Assembly: GCA_035578905.1 (NCBI GenBank)
Contig: JAQJVL010000111.1
Coordinates: 1,420,607-1,484,606 of the forward strand
Source of the DNA: Stictocephala bisonia
Taxonomy: Eukaryota > Arthropoda > Insecta > Hemiptera > Membracidae
DNA: 64,000 bases
Direction of reading: 5' to 3'
Shown: piece after piece, positions 32,780 to 44,413 of the stretch
Numbering within the stretch: position 1 is the stretch's first letter
Layout: each line of letters opens with the position of its first letter
Made by a program: the position numbers and the translations under genes
Notes under the pieces: generated by a model
The model's input: only the letters and a program-made list of their open reading frames with translations
The model's database searches: none
What the model was told of the DNA's origin: nothing

Positions 32780-33480
32780 CTAGGGGACACCCCTGCAAAC
32801 TTTGCGTGTCAACCCATTCACGAATCTGTAATTCCTGTTTGTAGTAAGGTTCACTTGCTACAATCGTGACACCTCGGCCATCGGCTTGTAACTTTTGGCT
32901 AAAAATATCAGTAAGTAAAACGAATCGCATAAAATCACAATATTTAATTTATTTACAATATCTCACTCACATTACTTGTGTTGCTACCTGTTTATTGGTA
33001 TAAAGAACCAACGGTATTGCTTATTCTAATTCAGACATGTTCAATTCATTTGTTTTCGTTTAACAACTGAAAATTAATTAAATAAATGAAATAATTGCAT
33101 TAGATTACCAGTGAAACCTTCGAGTCCAGTAGAGCGGAGCCTTACAATACAATGTAACTAAAACCATACTTACAACCTTCCCTGGTTTAACATTATGAGA
33201 TATCTGACACCCTCGATGTTACAAACACCATTGTTTACATTCCAACAGCTGTTAAAACTTTTTGGAAATCATTATTTACATTTGAAAAGCTGTTACTTGT
33301 CGATTCATTTTAATCTCTCTCCGTCCCATATCCTTCAGGGTGAAAATATTTAAGAATTAAGACCTTATTACACAACTACAGACAAAGGCACATTTTTTGA
33401 CACCCCAACCGTTTAAATTGGTCAAGAAATAAGGGAGGGGTTGCGTTGACAAAAACGGCTTTGCGTTTATAAGGATTTGT
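32780..33480 (+). mobile_element. Dispersed element family C, copy 1
   Basis: Collinear with 52010-52670: shared CCTCGGCC...GGCTTGTAACTTTTGGCT near the left, TTTATTTACAATATCTCA, GAGTCCAGTAGAGCGGAGC, CATTGTTTACATTCCAACAG and, near the right, GGAGGGGTTGCGTTGACAAA. The left part also matches 47625-47270 in reverse. Non-coding; superfamily unknown. Confidence 0.75.
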
Positions 33481-34029
33481 ACTACCAAAAATCGTTACAC
33501 AAAAATCAAGATCTTTGCTGATTAATTTGATCCGTAAGCTATGATCATAGGTATTGCTAGGTCTAAAAAGGCTTCTTAAAAAACCTTACATAAAATATAA
33601 AATGTATAACTATGCTATATAACATTACAGTAAAGGTAAACGTTGTGGGTTGTTAATACAATTTGAAATGTTTACAAACATTGTTAAAATCTGTATTTCC
33701 TGGTGGAACTCCTGTGGAAGAAGGCCTAATAACTATTTTAGATATATCAACTAAATATTCAATCCCTGTTGAGTTTAGAATCAGAGAGTGATGACGTCAT
33801 CTCCACCAGTTCTAAACGTCAATTGGAAAATCTAAGTTTTTGATTGAAAATGGAGGTTTATTATTATCATTGTTTACAATATTTTTTAAATTAAAATCAG
33901 ACTATATTATTTTAATAACATTTAATCAATATAGTAGTTTGTTTTATTTTAATAATATTATTTTTCTAATATATATTAGGATAAACTAAATAAACCTGAA
34001 CTGTAGGCCTACTTTATCTAAGTTTGTCG
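33481..34029. other. AT-rich DNA, nothing recognised
   Basis: Contains one AGTGATGACGTCATCTCC (33788-33805); otherwise featureless. Confidence 0.45.
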
Positions 34030-34450
34030 AAACAGTTTCGATCTACGTTTCAGTCTGGTGCTGCACGTCCTAGGAGAGGTCGGAGGTATCGGGTATCAAC
34101 CCTCACTCGCTCCGCTCGCTGGCACCGCTATTAATCACATTAAAGGCGGCACGTTTCGGCAAGTCAGGCTCTAGCTGGCTCATTTATAACTTACCTCTCG
34201 TACATACCTACACGAATGGCAGTCGTGCGGTATCATTGTAAACAATAAAGAGGTCCGCTAATGAAAACTCATTAACAGTGGTGAATCGTGTGAACCAATC
34301 TTGTTAGTACATCGATTAAATCAGCGGCCACCCCTGCGCGCTCCCAGCGGGGCCTCGGACCGCCCCCCGGCGCCCACTTCTCGGCGCTGCACAATCAAAT
34401 TGGATTTTCGATAATTTTCCGTCTCTCTTCCACACAGGACAAATAACAAT
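34030..34450. promoter_or_regulatory. GC-rich island with ATTA-type sites, candidate enhancer
   Basis: The most GC-rich non-exonic block near al, with CGCTCCGCTCGCTGGCACCG and GCGCGCTCCCAGCGGGGCCT. Between these lie several homeodomain-like cores (CTATTAATCACATTAA, GCTAATGAAAACTCATTAAC, ATCGATTAAAT). No coding frame stands out. The combination suits a developmental enhancer in the al locus, but conservation has not been tested. Confidence 0.35.
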
Positions 34451-34714
34451 ATTAGCTCATTTGACGGATAACAATGTTATAATAAATATATTACTTAAGT
34501 ACATATTATTTGCTTGTTGGTATATTTATTATATTTTACGAGTGAACGAACAAGTGGTTATTCTCTCTAAAATATCTGTAAAACTAAAAAATAATAAAAC
34601 ATATTAACACAAACAATTAAATAACCAACTAAGTTGGACTATTTGGTAAGTTGTTTTATAGAATTAATGGGGTTGTTTCGAAGTAAATTAAATAATCTTA
34701 TTTGTACCTTAATA

Positions 34715-34848
34715 CCTGTATGTGTATGGGTGGGTGAGTGTGCCAATACCCTGTATATGTATGGGTGGGTGGGTGGGTCAGTACCACTGTATGTGTATGG
34801 GTGGGTGAGTGTGCCAATACCCTGTATATGTGTGGGTGGGTGAAATAC
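34715..34848. repeat. GGGT minisatellite family, copy 4
   Basis: Units GTGTATGGGTGGGTGAGTGT and ATGGGTGGGTGGGTGGGTCA plus CAGTACCACTG, same family as 13122-13245 but in the G-rich orientation on the plus strand. One unit has four successive GGG runs. Confidence 0.85.
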
Positions 34849-35539
34849 TGGACTTAATAATGTTTCTTCATATGACTATAGAACTGTTAAATATATACAT
34901 TACATTTCAGCTTAATACGAAACCAGTATAATAAATACCAAATAAATTATTTAATCCGTCTAATAAATTCAAAATAATTAAAATCGTATTAGTATTACGC
35001 CTAGATAAAAGTAATGTAGTACTTTCAGATTGCAAAGAAATACGGTTGAAAAGCTGTTTGATAAATCAAACAGTAGAAATCGAGAGATAATTAAATCTGC
35101 TAGTTGTTCACTATAAATTATCATTAATACGATGGCCGTTAACTGGTGGTTTCAATGTATACATCGTTACGTAACATGGAAAACATGAAACCACACATCT
35201 TGGCCAATACCATGAAGATGTGATTGTGATTGAATGTAGACTTGTTACAATTTAAGTAACGTTAGTAGTTCGTGGAATATCGTCAATTACAGTCTTTCAA
35301 AACATGTTCTTTCTTTGATTAAGATTGAATTTAACATTTCATGCTTATGAACGTTAGTTTAATGCAACCTCTAGGGCCTGAAGAGGTTAGTTTTAATTAG
35401 TTTTTAATAGTATTTTCAAGTTAGTTGGATAATTGGTTCAACATCCTTTGGGTCAAGCGAATATAGAGCTACGTTGTCTTTTAGGTCAGTATGGTTCCAT
35501 CGAAACTGTGTAATGCCACAGAGACAACAGAAACAGAGG
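34849..35539. other. AT-rich DNA, nothing recognised
   Basis: No gene or repeat seen. Confidence 0.45.
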
Positions 35540-35720
35540 TTGCTGTCTGATGGCCACAGGGAACGCCTCAGTGGCCGTTATACATAGATTATAGCTAATG
35601 TAGCCTACATATGCAGTTAACATTAGACCTGCTACTTTATCCTCGTGATGGGGGGAGACTGGCAAGAGGGAGGGGGACACATTTAGCACCCTATCGGGTG
35701 GAGCTTCTGTTTATTGTTTT
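35540..35720. repeat. Dispersed repeat, related to 13830-14060
   Basis: See 13830-14060: two blocks shared in order and orientation. Unclassified. Confidence 0.4.
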
Positions 35721-37589
35721 CTGTGGTAATGACAAAGTCTAGTAACTGAGTACAGAATTGTGTCTTTGTATAAGGCTTGCTTACATGTTTTCCTTTTTTT
35801 ATGAAGGATTTTAAGGTTTCCAACCATCACAGAACAAACACAATTATTTTACATAAATTCCCAATTGTGGAGGAACTGCCGATCACAATCGACCTTGCTA
35901 TAGTTAATAATAATATCTTTATTATTATAATTAATTATATTATTAATATAATTATTAATCTTTATTGTTATTATTAGTTAAGGGTGTTCCATCAACATTT
36001 TTGAAAATTTTTTAAATAAAAATTGTTAGTATCGTAATAAGTAATTAATCTGTTGCAGGAAAAATTCCAAACAAATTCTTTATGGATATATGACTATCTA
36101 AAGTGACTGATTTTGCCATTGTTGGTACTTGACTCATTAACAAACCGTGAGTTATATTTTATTAACATTTTGAAAATATGATGGACAAAAGATAATAAAC
36201 AACCTAATTTAGATAAAATCTTAAAATATATATTTTAATATTAGGCGCCTACTAATTATTTTTTTTAAACTACATTTATTAAAATTTTGAGTTGAAACTG
36301 GTACAGTACTCAAAATTTCTGTACTCATTCATACAGTATCTTTGGCTGAATGAGTAGAATAATGATATATAAATACTTCATTGCTAGAGTTTACTATAAA
36401 TGAGGGAGTTATGTCCTGTAGAATTTGCGGGAGACGGAATTTCGATCCGTGGGGTCAGATACAGACCGTCATAAATATTCCTACTAATCCCGTTGCCGCT
36501 CAGGCGGCGTTTCGATCCGCGAACCAAAAAGTATAAGTTTTAGGGGTGGTGAGAGTGAGGGACAAGAAGGAACAAACTTTCAAAAATATACTTTAACATC
36601 CTTTAAAATAAGTCGTAACATAACTAACTTTCATCTTTAAACTTTAAAACTTTTTAGCAGAGGAATAGTGAATTGACAAAGAATAACAATATAAACTATT
36701 TATTTTACTGTACATGTTTCATCTAAGTGACCTTTTATGAATAAAAGGGTGCCATGTGGGTCATACCTGTTGACATATATTATATTTTTAATTGTACAGT
36801 TTAATTTGTGGGTAAAATGTTGTTATGATACAATAATGAATAGTTTTATAACATATATCAATTATTATTACATTATTAAAGTATTAAATATGTATTTCAA
36901 ATGTGACTTTCATCTCTGTATAGCACTTTTTTTTCAGTGAACATAATTGCAATATCTCCTGGAAGGGTTGATTGAGTTTAAGGACACTTTCCCTACTACC
37001 TAATTTTTGAAAATTCAGATATCAATCCAATATAAACATTTTGTAGCCACGGTGATAGTTTAAAATTTTAAATAGTGCTTGTAATTTTACATGGCAAATC
37101 TCAATAATATTAATTTTTATATATAACATTGTATGAACCATACCAAATAAAAGTATATATTATTGGCTTTCTATTTTTGACAGCTAATATATATTAAGAT
37201 TTATATTTTCAACTACAGTATTTTTAATATTTGAAGCTTTATTATTGAGAACAAAGAAAAATTATAACTTATATAGATTTATTAGAAAGCATATTATGTT
37301 TACTTTCTAAATTTACTTGCAATGCAATGATGGCTGTTTAAAAAATAAAGCTAATGGGGGTGATTATCATTATTATTAAAAAATGCAATTGTTAGATTAC
37401 AAATTCAAATTAATTCAAAGCGTTTCATAGTCGTTAATTAACAAAGTTGTATTATACATAGCCAATAGTGAAATTAGTAAATAAATCACTCTGGAAGTAA
37501 TCATGATCTGTTTCAGACATCTAGCAACTGCAATAAGAGTCAATACGATTGCAGGGTCAGTATACCTAAAGCAAATATATCTGTCCTTG
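35721..37589. other. AT-rich DNA, nothing recognised
   Basis: About 1.9 kb with only short AT-driven frames. 36430-36530 has a slightly richer patch (TTTCGATCCG occurs twice, near 36440 and 36510). Confidence 0.45.
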
Positions 37590-37800
37590 TTAGGTAAAAT
37601 GTTTCTGCCGAGTGACCGGCATGTAACCACCCGGTTGTTCACCCCTAAATTTCCCATCTGCTGTCTTCCCTCCCTGTTCGGCAGTCTCACTTTCTCCTAC
37701 TCGAAACTCCTACACCCAGAATTTGCGAGGCGGGGAACATCTCCCAGTGAAGGGGAGAACGCATGGGAACACATTGTTTATTTGTTAGGGAGGCAGGTTC
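37590..37800. promoter_or_regulatory. GC-richer island, candidate regulatory DNA
   Basis: Contrasting composition (CTGCCGAGTGACCGGCATGT, ATTTGCGAGGCGGGGAACAT) in AT-rich flanks. Overlapping frames on both strands are short and unrecognised. Confidence 0.25.
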
Positions 37801-37902
37801 TTTGCTACTCCTAGCGACAGTTGCGATAAAATAGTAAGTTAAATTCCTTGCAGTGCTCAACTGGACGCCTGAATTAATACCCTTAAGTTGACGGTTTACA
37901 CC

Positions 37903-38060
37903 CTATCGTAGAGATGTGAGTGAATATGGGTTGCGAATGAATATAAAGAGAGTGCAGATGAACAGAGTCGTCTTGGAAATTAACTACGGGATCTACAACT
38001 TGCGTGGAGTCCGAACCACGTAGTGTTGGTCCGTATTTTGGCTAACCGAGAAACTGACCA
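37903..38060 (-). mobile_element. Decayed SINE-like repeat, copy 3
   Basis: TCGTAGAGATGTGAGTGAAT and CGAACCACGTAGTGTTGGTC match the two ends of the repeat at 28190-28395. Confidence 0.45.
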
Positions 38061-38599
38061 AAATATATTCAGTATTCTACCCCGGACAACATACGAATAC
38101 TCAACACAGACATCCCGAATTTTCTTGAATTCTACTGTCCACGTCAATGGCAAACATTGAGCAGATAGCTTGACATTATTAAGAGGACAGAGAGTAGAAC
38201 CTATCACCAACATTCTACAATATTTAGCTGCTAAGTAGTTGGGTTATAGCAGTAGCTGGTCTGGTATTCGTACAAGTGCGTACTCTAAATAATGTATATT
38301 TTGTACACTGAACCTCTGATTGGAGTTTATCAAATGAAACTATAGAAAATAAACTTGTAGACGTACTAAACAATAGTGTAGAAAGACTGTTTGGTGAATA
38401 TCTTCAAGCTTGATGAATTAATTGAAAGAAGTTCATGAGAACTGCAAGGATTAGATTTGAAAACGAAAAATCAGAATCTTCCTCTCCATGAATGCTCCGG
38501 GAAAATTAAAACGGAGGAACTACTATTACAGGGAAGGGGGTATTGCTGGGACTTCATTTCGTGGGAGGCATTTCCGACACAAGTAGTAATAAAAATGTT
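38061..38599. other. Unremarkable DNA
   Basis: No gene or repeat seen; the minus-strand frame 37980-38213 has no family features. Confidence 0.4.
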
Positions 38600-38770
38600 G
38601 CAGTAATAATAGTGAAGCTAATTAGAAGATGAATCCAGGGACGAAGGTCGGCTGAGTACAGCTCAGCTGTAATTGAATTAAGCAAAACAACAGAGCCCTC
38701 AATTACGGGTAATTGTGATGACGGAATGACTTCGTGAGTCGGTATAATTAGTTGGTACCAGCTAGACGAT
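38600..38770. promoter_or_regulatory. Candidate regulatory island
   Basis: Contains TGAGTACAGCTCA (palindromic) and repeated TAATT cores (AGCTAATTAGAAG, GTAATTGAATTAAG, CTCAATTACGGGTAATTG). Homeodomain-site-rich and complex, unlike the surrounding simple AT-rich DNA. Confidence 0.3.
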
Positions 38771-38829
38771 AATCGAATTTATAAAACCCGTGATGCGCGT
38801 GTATGTGCGTGCGTGGGTACCCGCGTAAT

Positions 38830-39720
38830 TGGTGGCCGCGCGGCACGGGACCTTCACGAAACGTTCTGAGTATACTCCAACCGCTAAATGAGCCAGAGTT
38901 CTGCCTGTGGTGTAGTTTGTTTAAAGGCCGCGCGGCACGGGACATTCACGAAACGTTCTGAGTGTACCTCAGCCAATAAATGAGCCAGAGTTCTGCCTGT
39001 CGTGTGGTTTGTTTAGTAGCCGCGCGGCACGAGACCTTCACAAAACGTTCTGAGTGTACCTCAGCCAATAAATGAGCCAGAGTTCTGCCTGTCGTGTGGT
39101 TTGTTTAGTAGCCGCGCGGCACGAGACCTTCACAAAACGTTCTGAGTGTACCTCAGCCAATAAATGAGCCAGAGTTCTGCCTGTCGTGTGGTTTGTTTAG
39201 TGGCCGCGCGGCACGGGACGTTCACGAAACGTACTAAGTGTACCTCAGCCAATAAATGAGCCAGATGCTGTCTGTGGTGTGGTTTGTTTAGTAGCCGCGC
39301 GGCACGAGACCTTCACAAAACGTTCTGGGTGTACCTCAGCCGATAAATGAGCCAGATACTGCCTGTGGTGTGGTTTGTTTAGTGGCCTCGTGGCCGATAA
39401 CGTTCTGCGTTTACTCTAACCACTAAATGAGCCAGAGTTCTGTCTGTGGTGTGGTTTGTTTAGTAGTCGCGTGACACGGGACCCTCACGAAACATTCTGA
39501 GTATACCCCAGCCGCTAAGCCAGAGTTCTGTCTGTGGTGTGGTTTGTTTAGTAGTCGCGTGACACGGGACCCTCACGAAACATTCTGAGTATACCCCAGC
39601 CGCTAAGCCAGAGTTCTGTGTGTGGTGTGGTTTGTTTAGTAGTATCGCGACACGGGACTTTACGAAAGTTGAGCCACTAAATGAGACAAGAGTAATGTCT
39701 GTGGTGTGGTTTATTTGGTG
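38830..39720. repeat. 92-bp tandem array, about 9-10 copies, CpG-rich
   Basis: Copies start with the palindrome GCCGCGCGGC at 38835, 38927, 39019, 39111 and 39203 (exactly 92 bp), then continue with more diverged copies to about 39720. The unit also holds TTCACGAAACGTTCTGAGTG and CAATAAATGAGCCAGAGTTC. Central copies are nearly identical and outer ones degrade, as expected for unequal crossing-over. Confidence 0.93.
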
Positions 39721-40372
39721 GACTGTATCTGAAAATACTTAGCCTTAATATTTCTGTTTAGGGCGATATTCACTTATATTTAGGGCAAACTATCATTTAT
39801 TGGTTGACCCTCTTGCAACTATAAGATCGACATCAAAAGGGTAAGCTGACGTTTTCGTATTTTTCCTATAGCATTTTTTTTCTAGATACAACATTTTAAA
39901 GGTATTGTTATAGAAAGTGTTGATTGCTTAACGTATTTTAAATTCAAATTGCATTTTTGTGAATCACGTAGTATTTAAAATTGTTTTAATTTCAAAAAAT
40001 AAACATTAACTAATAAGAAAACTAATTAAAATATCAACACTAGACCAGTGCCTTTCTACGGAATTAACATATAAAGAGTAATGTTTTAGTTTATTAATAA
40101 TGTTAAAATTCAATTAATAAGAATCACTTACCCTATTTCAAAAGTGTCCGTTTTATTTGTTTTTATCTAATAGCTGACGGTGTCAAATAAATAAAATAAT
40201 TCCATTAAATTATCATTAAAAGTTTACAGGCCACTGTGGTCGGGCTTTTGAGTTGGAAGATAATGAACCATGCCAGAAACCTTTCTAGGAGTGAACTGTA
40301 CAATATCCCAAATTTTTATGGCAATCCGATGAGTGGTTTGGTAATGCATAAAGGACAAACACACATAAATGC

Positions 40373-40418
<46 letters not shown>

Positions 40419-41624
40419 TTGTCCAAACTGAAAAAGTTCAAATCAGTTAATGAAAATTGGCGCTTTTTGCTTGATTTGAGAAAGTTTAACATTGGTCTGG
40501 AGATTTCATTCGTGCTGGCTGGAAGTCACCAAAATTTATTTTCACCCCCCCCCCCCCCCAACTTTAAACCCTATACATGTTCACCGTTAAAAGCTTACAT
40601 GTCCACCTTGATGGCCAATTCAGCTGTAGTTTTCCCATTTGTTCTTGAAGACTATTATTTCCAGCACTTGATTACTACAACCGTCTGCCACAGCGATACG
40701 ACTGAGATGGCATTCCTAGTAATCTCTACGTCCATGAGTCGTGGAACTGAGGAAGATATCCGTGAGTGACAGAGGTCTCCATGGTTAGTTGAGTTCTTGC
40801 TCGGAGATTCACGGAACATTGTCCCGCACGTGTTTGTAATTTGGCCAACACAACCTCTTGGTAGAAGCGAAAATTGATTCTAGCCATTTCAATATTTTTA
40901 AGAACCAATACATTAACTTTTAATCCTCGGCCTTACATTATCAATCTTACCAATAAACAAGATTTTAAAATGGTATGCTTGAAATATTGTATATTTGTGT
41001 ACATAAGAATGTTTTTACTTTTACTGTATGTATATAACCTATTTTTGAAACAACACTTTTTAAAGTGGAAATTGGTTTTACACATTCTGAGAGACCACAG
41101 AAAGGTAATGGACATAAATAGAAAAGTTAGTTTTAAAACTCTATGTTCATTCAATATTTTGAAATTATTTCAATTAAAGTGAACTAAGAGTAGAGAAATG
41201 TCTACATTTTACCTATAAGCAATAAAATTATATAGCTTATCCTTAGTAGAACTAAGTTTGATATTCGAACTGATGCAATCAATTCGAAAAGACACTGCGA
41301 AATGCTTTTATACAATTAATTTAAAAATGAATTTTTACTTCTTTGGATATTTACTTGCTTTCACTGAGAAATATTTGTATGTTGACCTGATTACTAGGTA
41401 TCAGTCCTGGAAGATAATAACTTGGATACATCCAGTGGTAAACCTAGTGTAAAAGGTTCCTGATATTTCACAACCATTTTGAATTAAGCCTTTCTCCAGA
41501 CCATCATCTGCTTTAATTTACCAAAGAAACTGGTTCCTTCGAAAGGTTTCATCTTAATGAAGACACGATTATACTAATCAAATTTGTGAGTAAATAGAAG
41601 GATACCTCCGTCACCTGCCTCTAC
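39721..41624. other. AT-rich DNA with two microsatellites
   Basis: (TA)n at about 40377-40415 and a C-run of about 15 at 40545-40559. A 177-codon frame (40236-40769) runs through both microsatellites and has no domain; I do not accept it. Confidence 0.55.
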
Positions 41625-42095
41625 TAACAGGTAGTCGCCATTTTGGATTTATAACACACGAGAGTAACGTTGCCCTGCTGCTTTTTGATTTAATGATTTT
41701 TCGTAAAATTAAAATGTTTGTATAGTTTGAAAGATCGAAAAAGTTGCTAGTAATCCACTTATTGGTGTTTAAGTTATGATCTTATGATTTTAAGAAATAC
41801 ATATGAACAATACAAATGTTAAAAAGATGACATTTAAATATTTTCAAACAATCTTAAAATTAAAATTCTTAAAATAAATCGTTAAGTCATAATGCTATAC
41901 CGCATTTATCATATCGCATGCATTCTTTATACGCCTAGTTTTGAAAAATAGGTAAAAATAAAAACTTTAAACTAAGCATTTTATATTTTTTCTATAAAAC
42001 TATTAGGAATTCACAAAGCAATTCCAACGCGCAATTTTATTCTTGATTAAATGCAATTTGTTGGAAAATCCGTGGCCGACAGCCTCTGCAGACTC
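41625..42095. mobile_element. Family B TTAA element, copy 2 (left end decayed)
   Basis: The right end (GGCCGACAGCCTCTGCAGAC, then TC and TTAA at 42096-42099) matches the family terminus. Inner sequence (GCAATTCCAACGCGCAATTT, CTTGATTAAATGCAATTTGT) matches 45840-45900. The left end is only faintly recognisable near 41630 (GTCGCCATTTTGGATTTATA). Confidence 0.65.
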
Positions 42096-42717
42096 TTAAA
42101 GGCTTACATCGTGAAAACGTAGTAAAGAAGCTGTTATAAAGGCATAATATGCAATGATATTTTTGATTAGTTAAAAATTGTGGTTGTTATTTAGAAGGAC
42201 TCATTCAAAGCTTTGGCTCTTAGAGTGCATAAAAGACTCGACGATTGTTAATATTACCAATACTAGAACGATGATAGGGAAAATAAAGAATTTTCTGTTC
42301 TGAAGATTACTCAAGATTTTTAATAAATAAAACTCAAATAAAGGAAACTGCATACTCGAGTTTCCTTGTTGCAGTTTGGAATGTTCAATATTTCAACTAG
42401 CATAGTTAAGTATTAGTTAAATGAAAACAATGTCAAAGGAATGAACGCTTCGTTAGCAACAATCATTGTTTTATACGTCGGAGACTAGTGGCGATGCCAA
42501 CACGTCTTGTAGCTACACATTGTTCCTAGGGGAAAAACGTAACAAAAAGGGATCCTGTTTTTACGTAAGTCGTGTCAATGAATATATCTATAGATAAGAT
42601 GCATTATCTGTGGTGGTGGTGCGATTAAAGCATATTATGTTTAAATCATAAAAATGTCACAAAGCATGCGTTTTCTGTGACAGAAGACGTATCTTTTAAG
42701 CCCACTAAAAATCACAT
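42096..42717. other. Unremarkable AT-rich DNA
   Basis: No gene or repeat seen. Confidence 0.4.
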
Positions 42718-43480
42718 AAAATCACCGGGTCACTTCGAGAAAACGAGATGAAGGTGACAGACGTTCTGGAAGACACGCACACCAGATGTCCACCTCCCTC
42801 ATAACGAGATGAAGTTGACAGAGGTTCTGGAAGATACGCACAACAGATGTCCACCTCCCTCAAAACGAGATGAAGCTGAAAGAGGTTCAGGAAGATACGC
42901 ACACCAGACTTCCACCTCCCTCAAAACGAAAAGAAGCTGACAGTGATCCTGGAATATACGCACACCAGATTTCCACCTCAGCCAAAACGAGATGAAGCTG
43001 TTAGAGGCTCTGTAAGATACGCACACCAGATTTTCACCTCCCTCAAAACGAGATGAAGCTGAAAGAGTTTCTGGAAGATACGCACGCCAGATTTCCACCT
43101 CCCTCAAAACGAGATGAAGCAGAAAGAGGCTCTGGAAGATACGCACACCAAATGTCCACCTCCCTCAAAACGAGATGATGCTGAAAGAGTTTCTGGAGGA
43201 TACGCACACCAGATTTCCACCTCACACAAAACGAGATGAAGCTGAAAGAGTTTCTGGAAGATACGCATACCAGATTTGCACCTTCCTCAAAACGAGATGA
43301 AGCAGAAAGAGGCTCTGGAAGATACCCACACCAGATGTCCACCTCCCTCAAAACGAGATGATGCTGAAAGAGTTTCTGGAGGATACGCACGCCAGATTTC
43401 CACCTCACTCAAAACGAGATGAAGCTGTTAGAGGCTCTGGAAGACACCCACACCAGATGTCCACCTCCCTCAAACTCTAG
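42718..43480. repeat. 61-bp tandem array, about 12 copies
   Basis: The unit contains CCACCTCCCTCAAAACGAGA, TGAAGCTGAAAGAGTTTCTG and GAAGATACGCACACCAGAT. 61 bp is one more than 20 codons, so minus-strand frames hop between LVLREVDIWCAYLPEPLSAS-like and SRFEGGGHLVCVSSRT-like readings from unit to unit: an array effect, not a protein. Confidence 0.93.
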
Positions 43481-44247
43481 ATCATCAATCTAACTGAGAG
43501 TCGACGAGTTTTAACTATGGAGATGGCTTATGGCTTTTTGAGAGGAATACTGCGAGTTCCCAATGAAACGTTTCAGAATGGAAAGAAACTTACTTCATTT
43601 TTGAAAACCCGGAAAACATTAATAGCTTGTTGATTAACTGCAGAATTATTATTAATTGTTGATTGTTCGACAGAGTGAATTCTCGAAGAAACATCATATC
43701 CCCAACATGTGATGAGGCTCAACTATACAAATACAAGCTCATCACGCACTACGTCTGGTTCTGGCAGCTTCATATTTACGAAATACTTTAGTTACTTTTA
43801 CTATCATGTTTGTACTGCACGATTCATTTATTTCAGTTAATCCAACAAAAGCTAAATTTTTAATAGGAACACAAAAATATTCATGAGAAATGGTACAGAA
43901 AATTTTGTTGCTTTATGGTGAAATGTTTTAAACATTTTATTTATATCAAAACGAAACAGATTTATAGAAAACTGAACGCTTAATATGAGATATATTTTTA
44001 TTTAAAAGTTTTAAAGTAATTTGTTAACTGACAGGACTACATTAGTACTGGCAATTTATTAAATACTGTCTAAAAATCCTCCTAATTATTAAAATTGTAT
44101 ATAGACAATCGCAGCGTATTTTAAAATCGTCAAAAAAAGAAGATCAATATACAATAAAATAGTAATTCTTGGACGTTAGTTCATAATTTTTCTGGTTCTA
44201 TGACATTTTATTCCTGTATTTCCCGTAACGTCCTTGGCATCAATTAT
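43481..44247. other. Unremarkable AT-rich DNA
   Basis: No gene or repeat seen. ACATGTGATGAGGCTC and GAGCTCATCACG-like phrases near 43707-43750 form a weak inverted pair. Confidence 0.4.
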
Positions 44248-44413
44248 TTAACAGAGTCTGCAAAGGCTGTCGGCGACCATGTTGGTTTTAATCCTATAGG
44301 AACAATGTTATTTGAGAATACATGTTTTTGTTATTTATTTACGAAAGGTTGTGTACGAAGTGTCATTTTAAACGTTATCATAACAACAACAAGCATTGGG
44401 TTTGTTTATGGTA

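Noticed and set aside
40236..40769. 177-codon plus-strand frame
   Set aside because: It runs through a TA microsatellite (Tyr-Ile repeats) and a C-run, with no recognisable domain.
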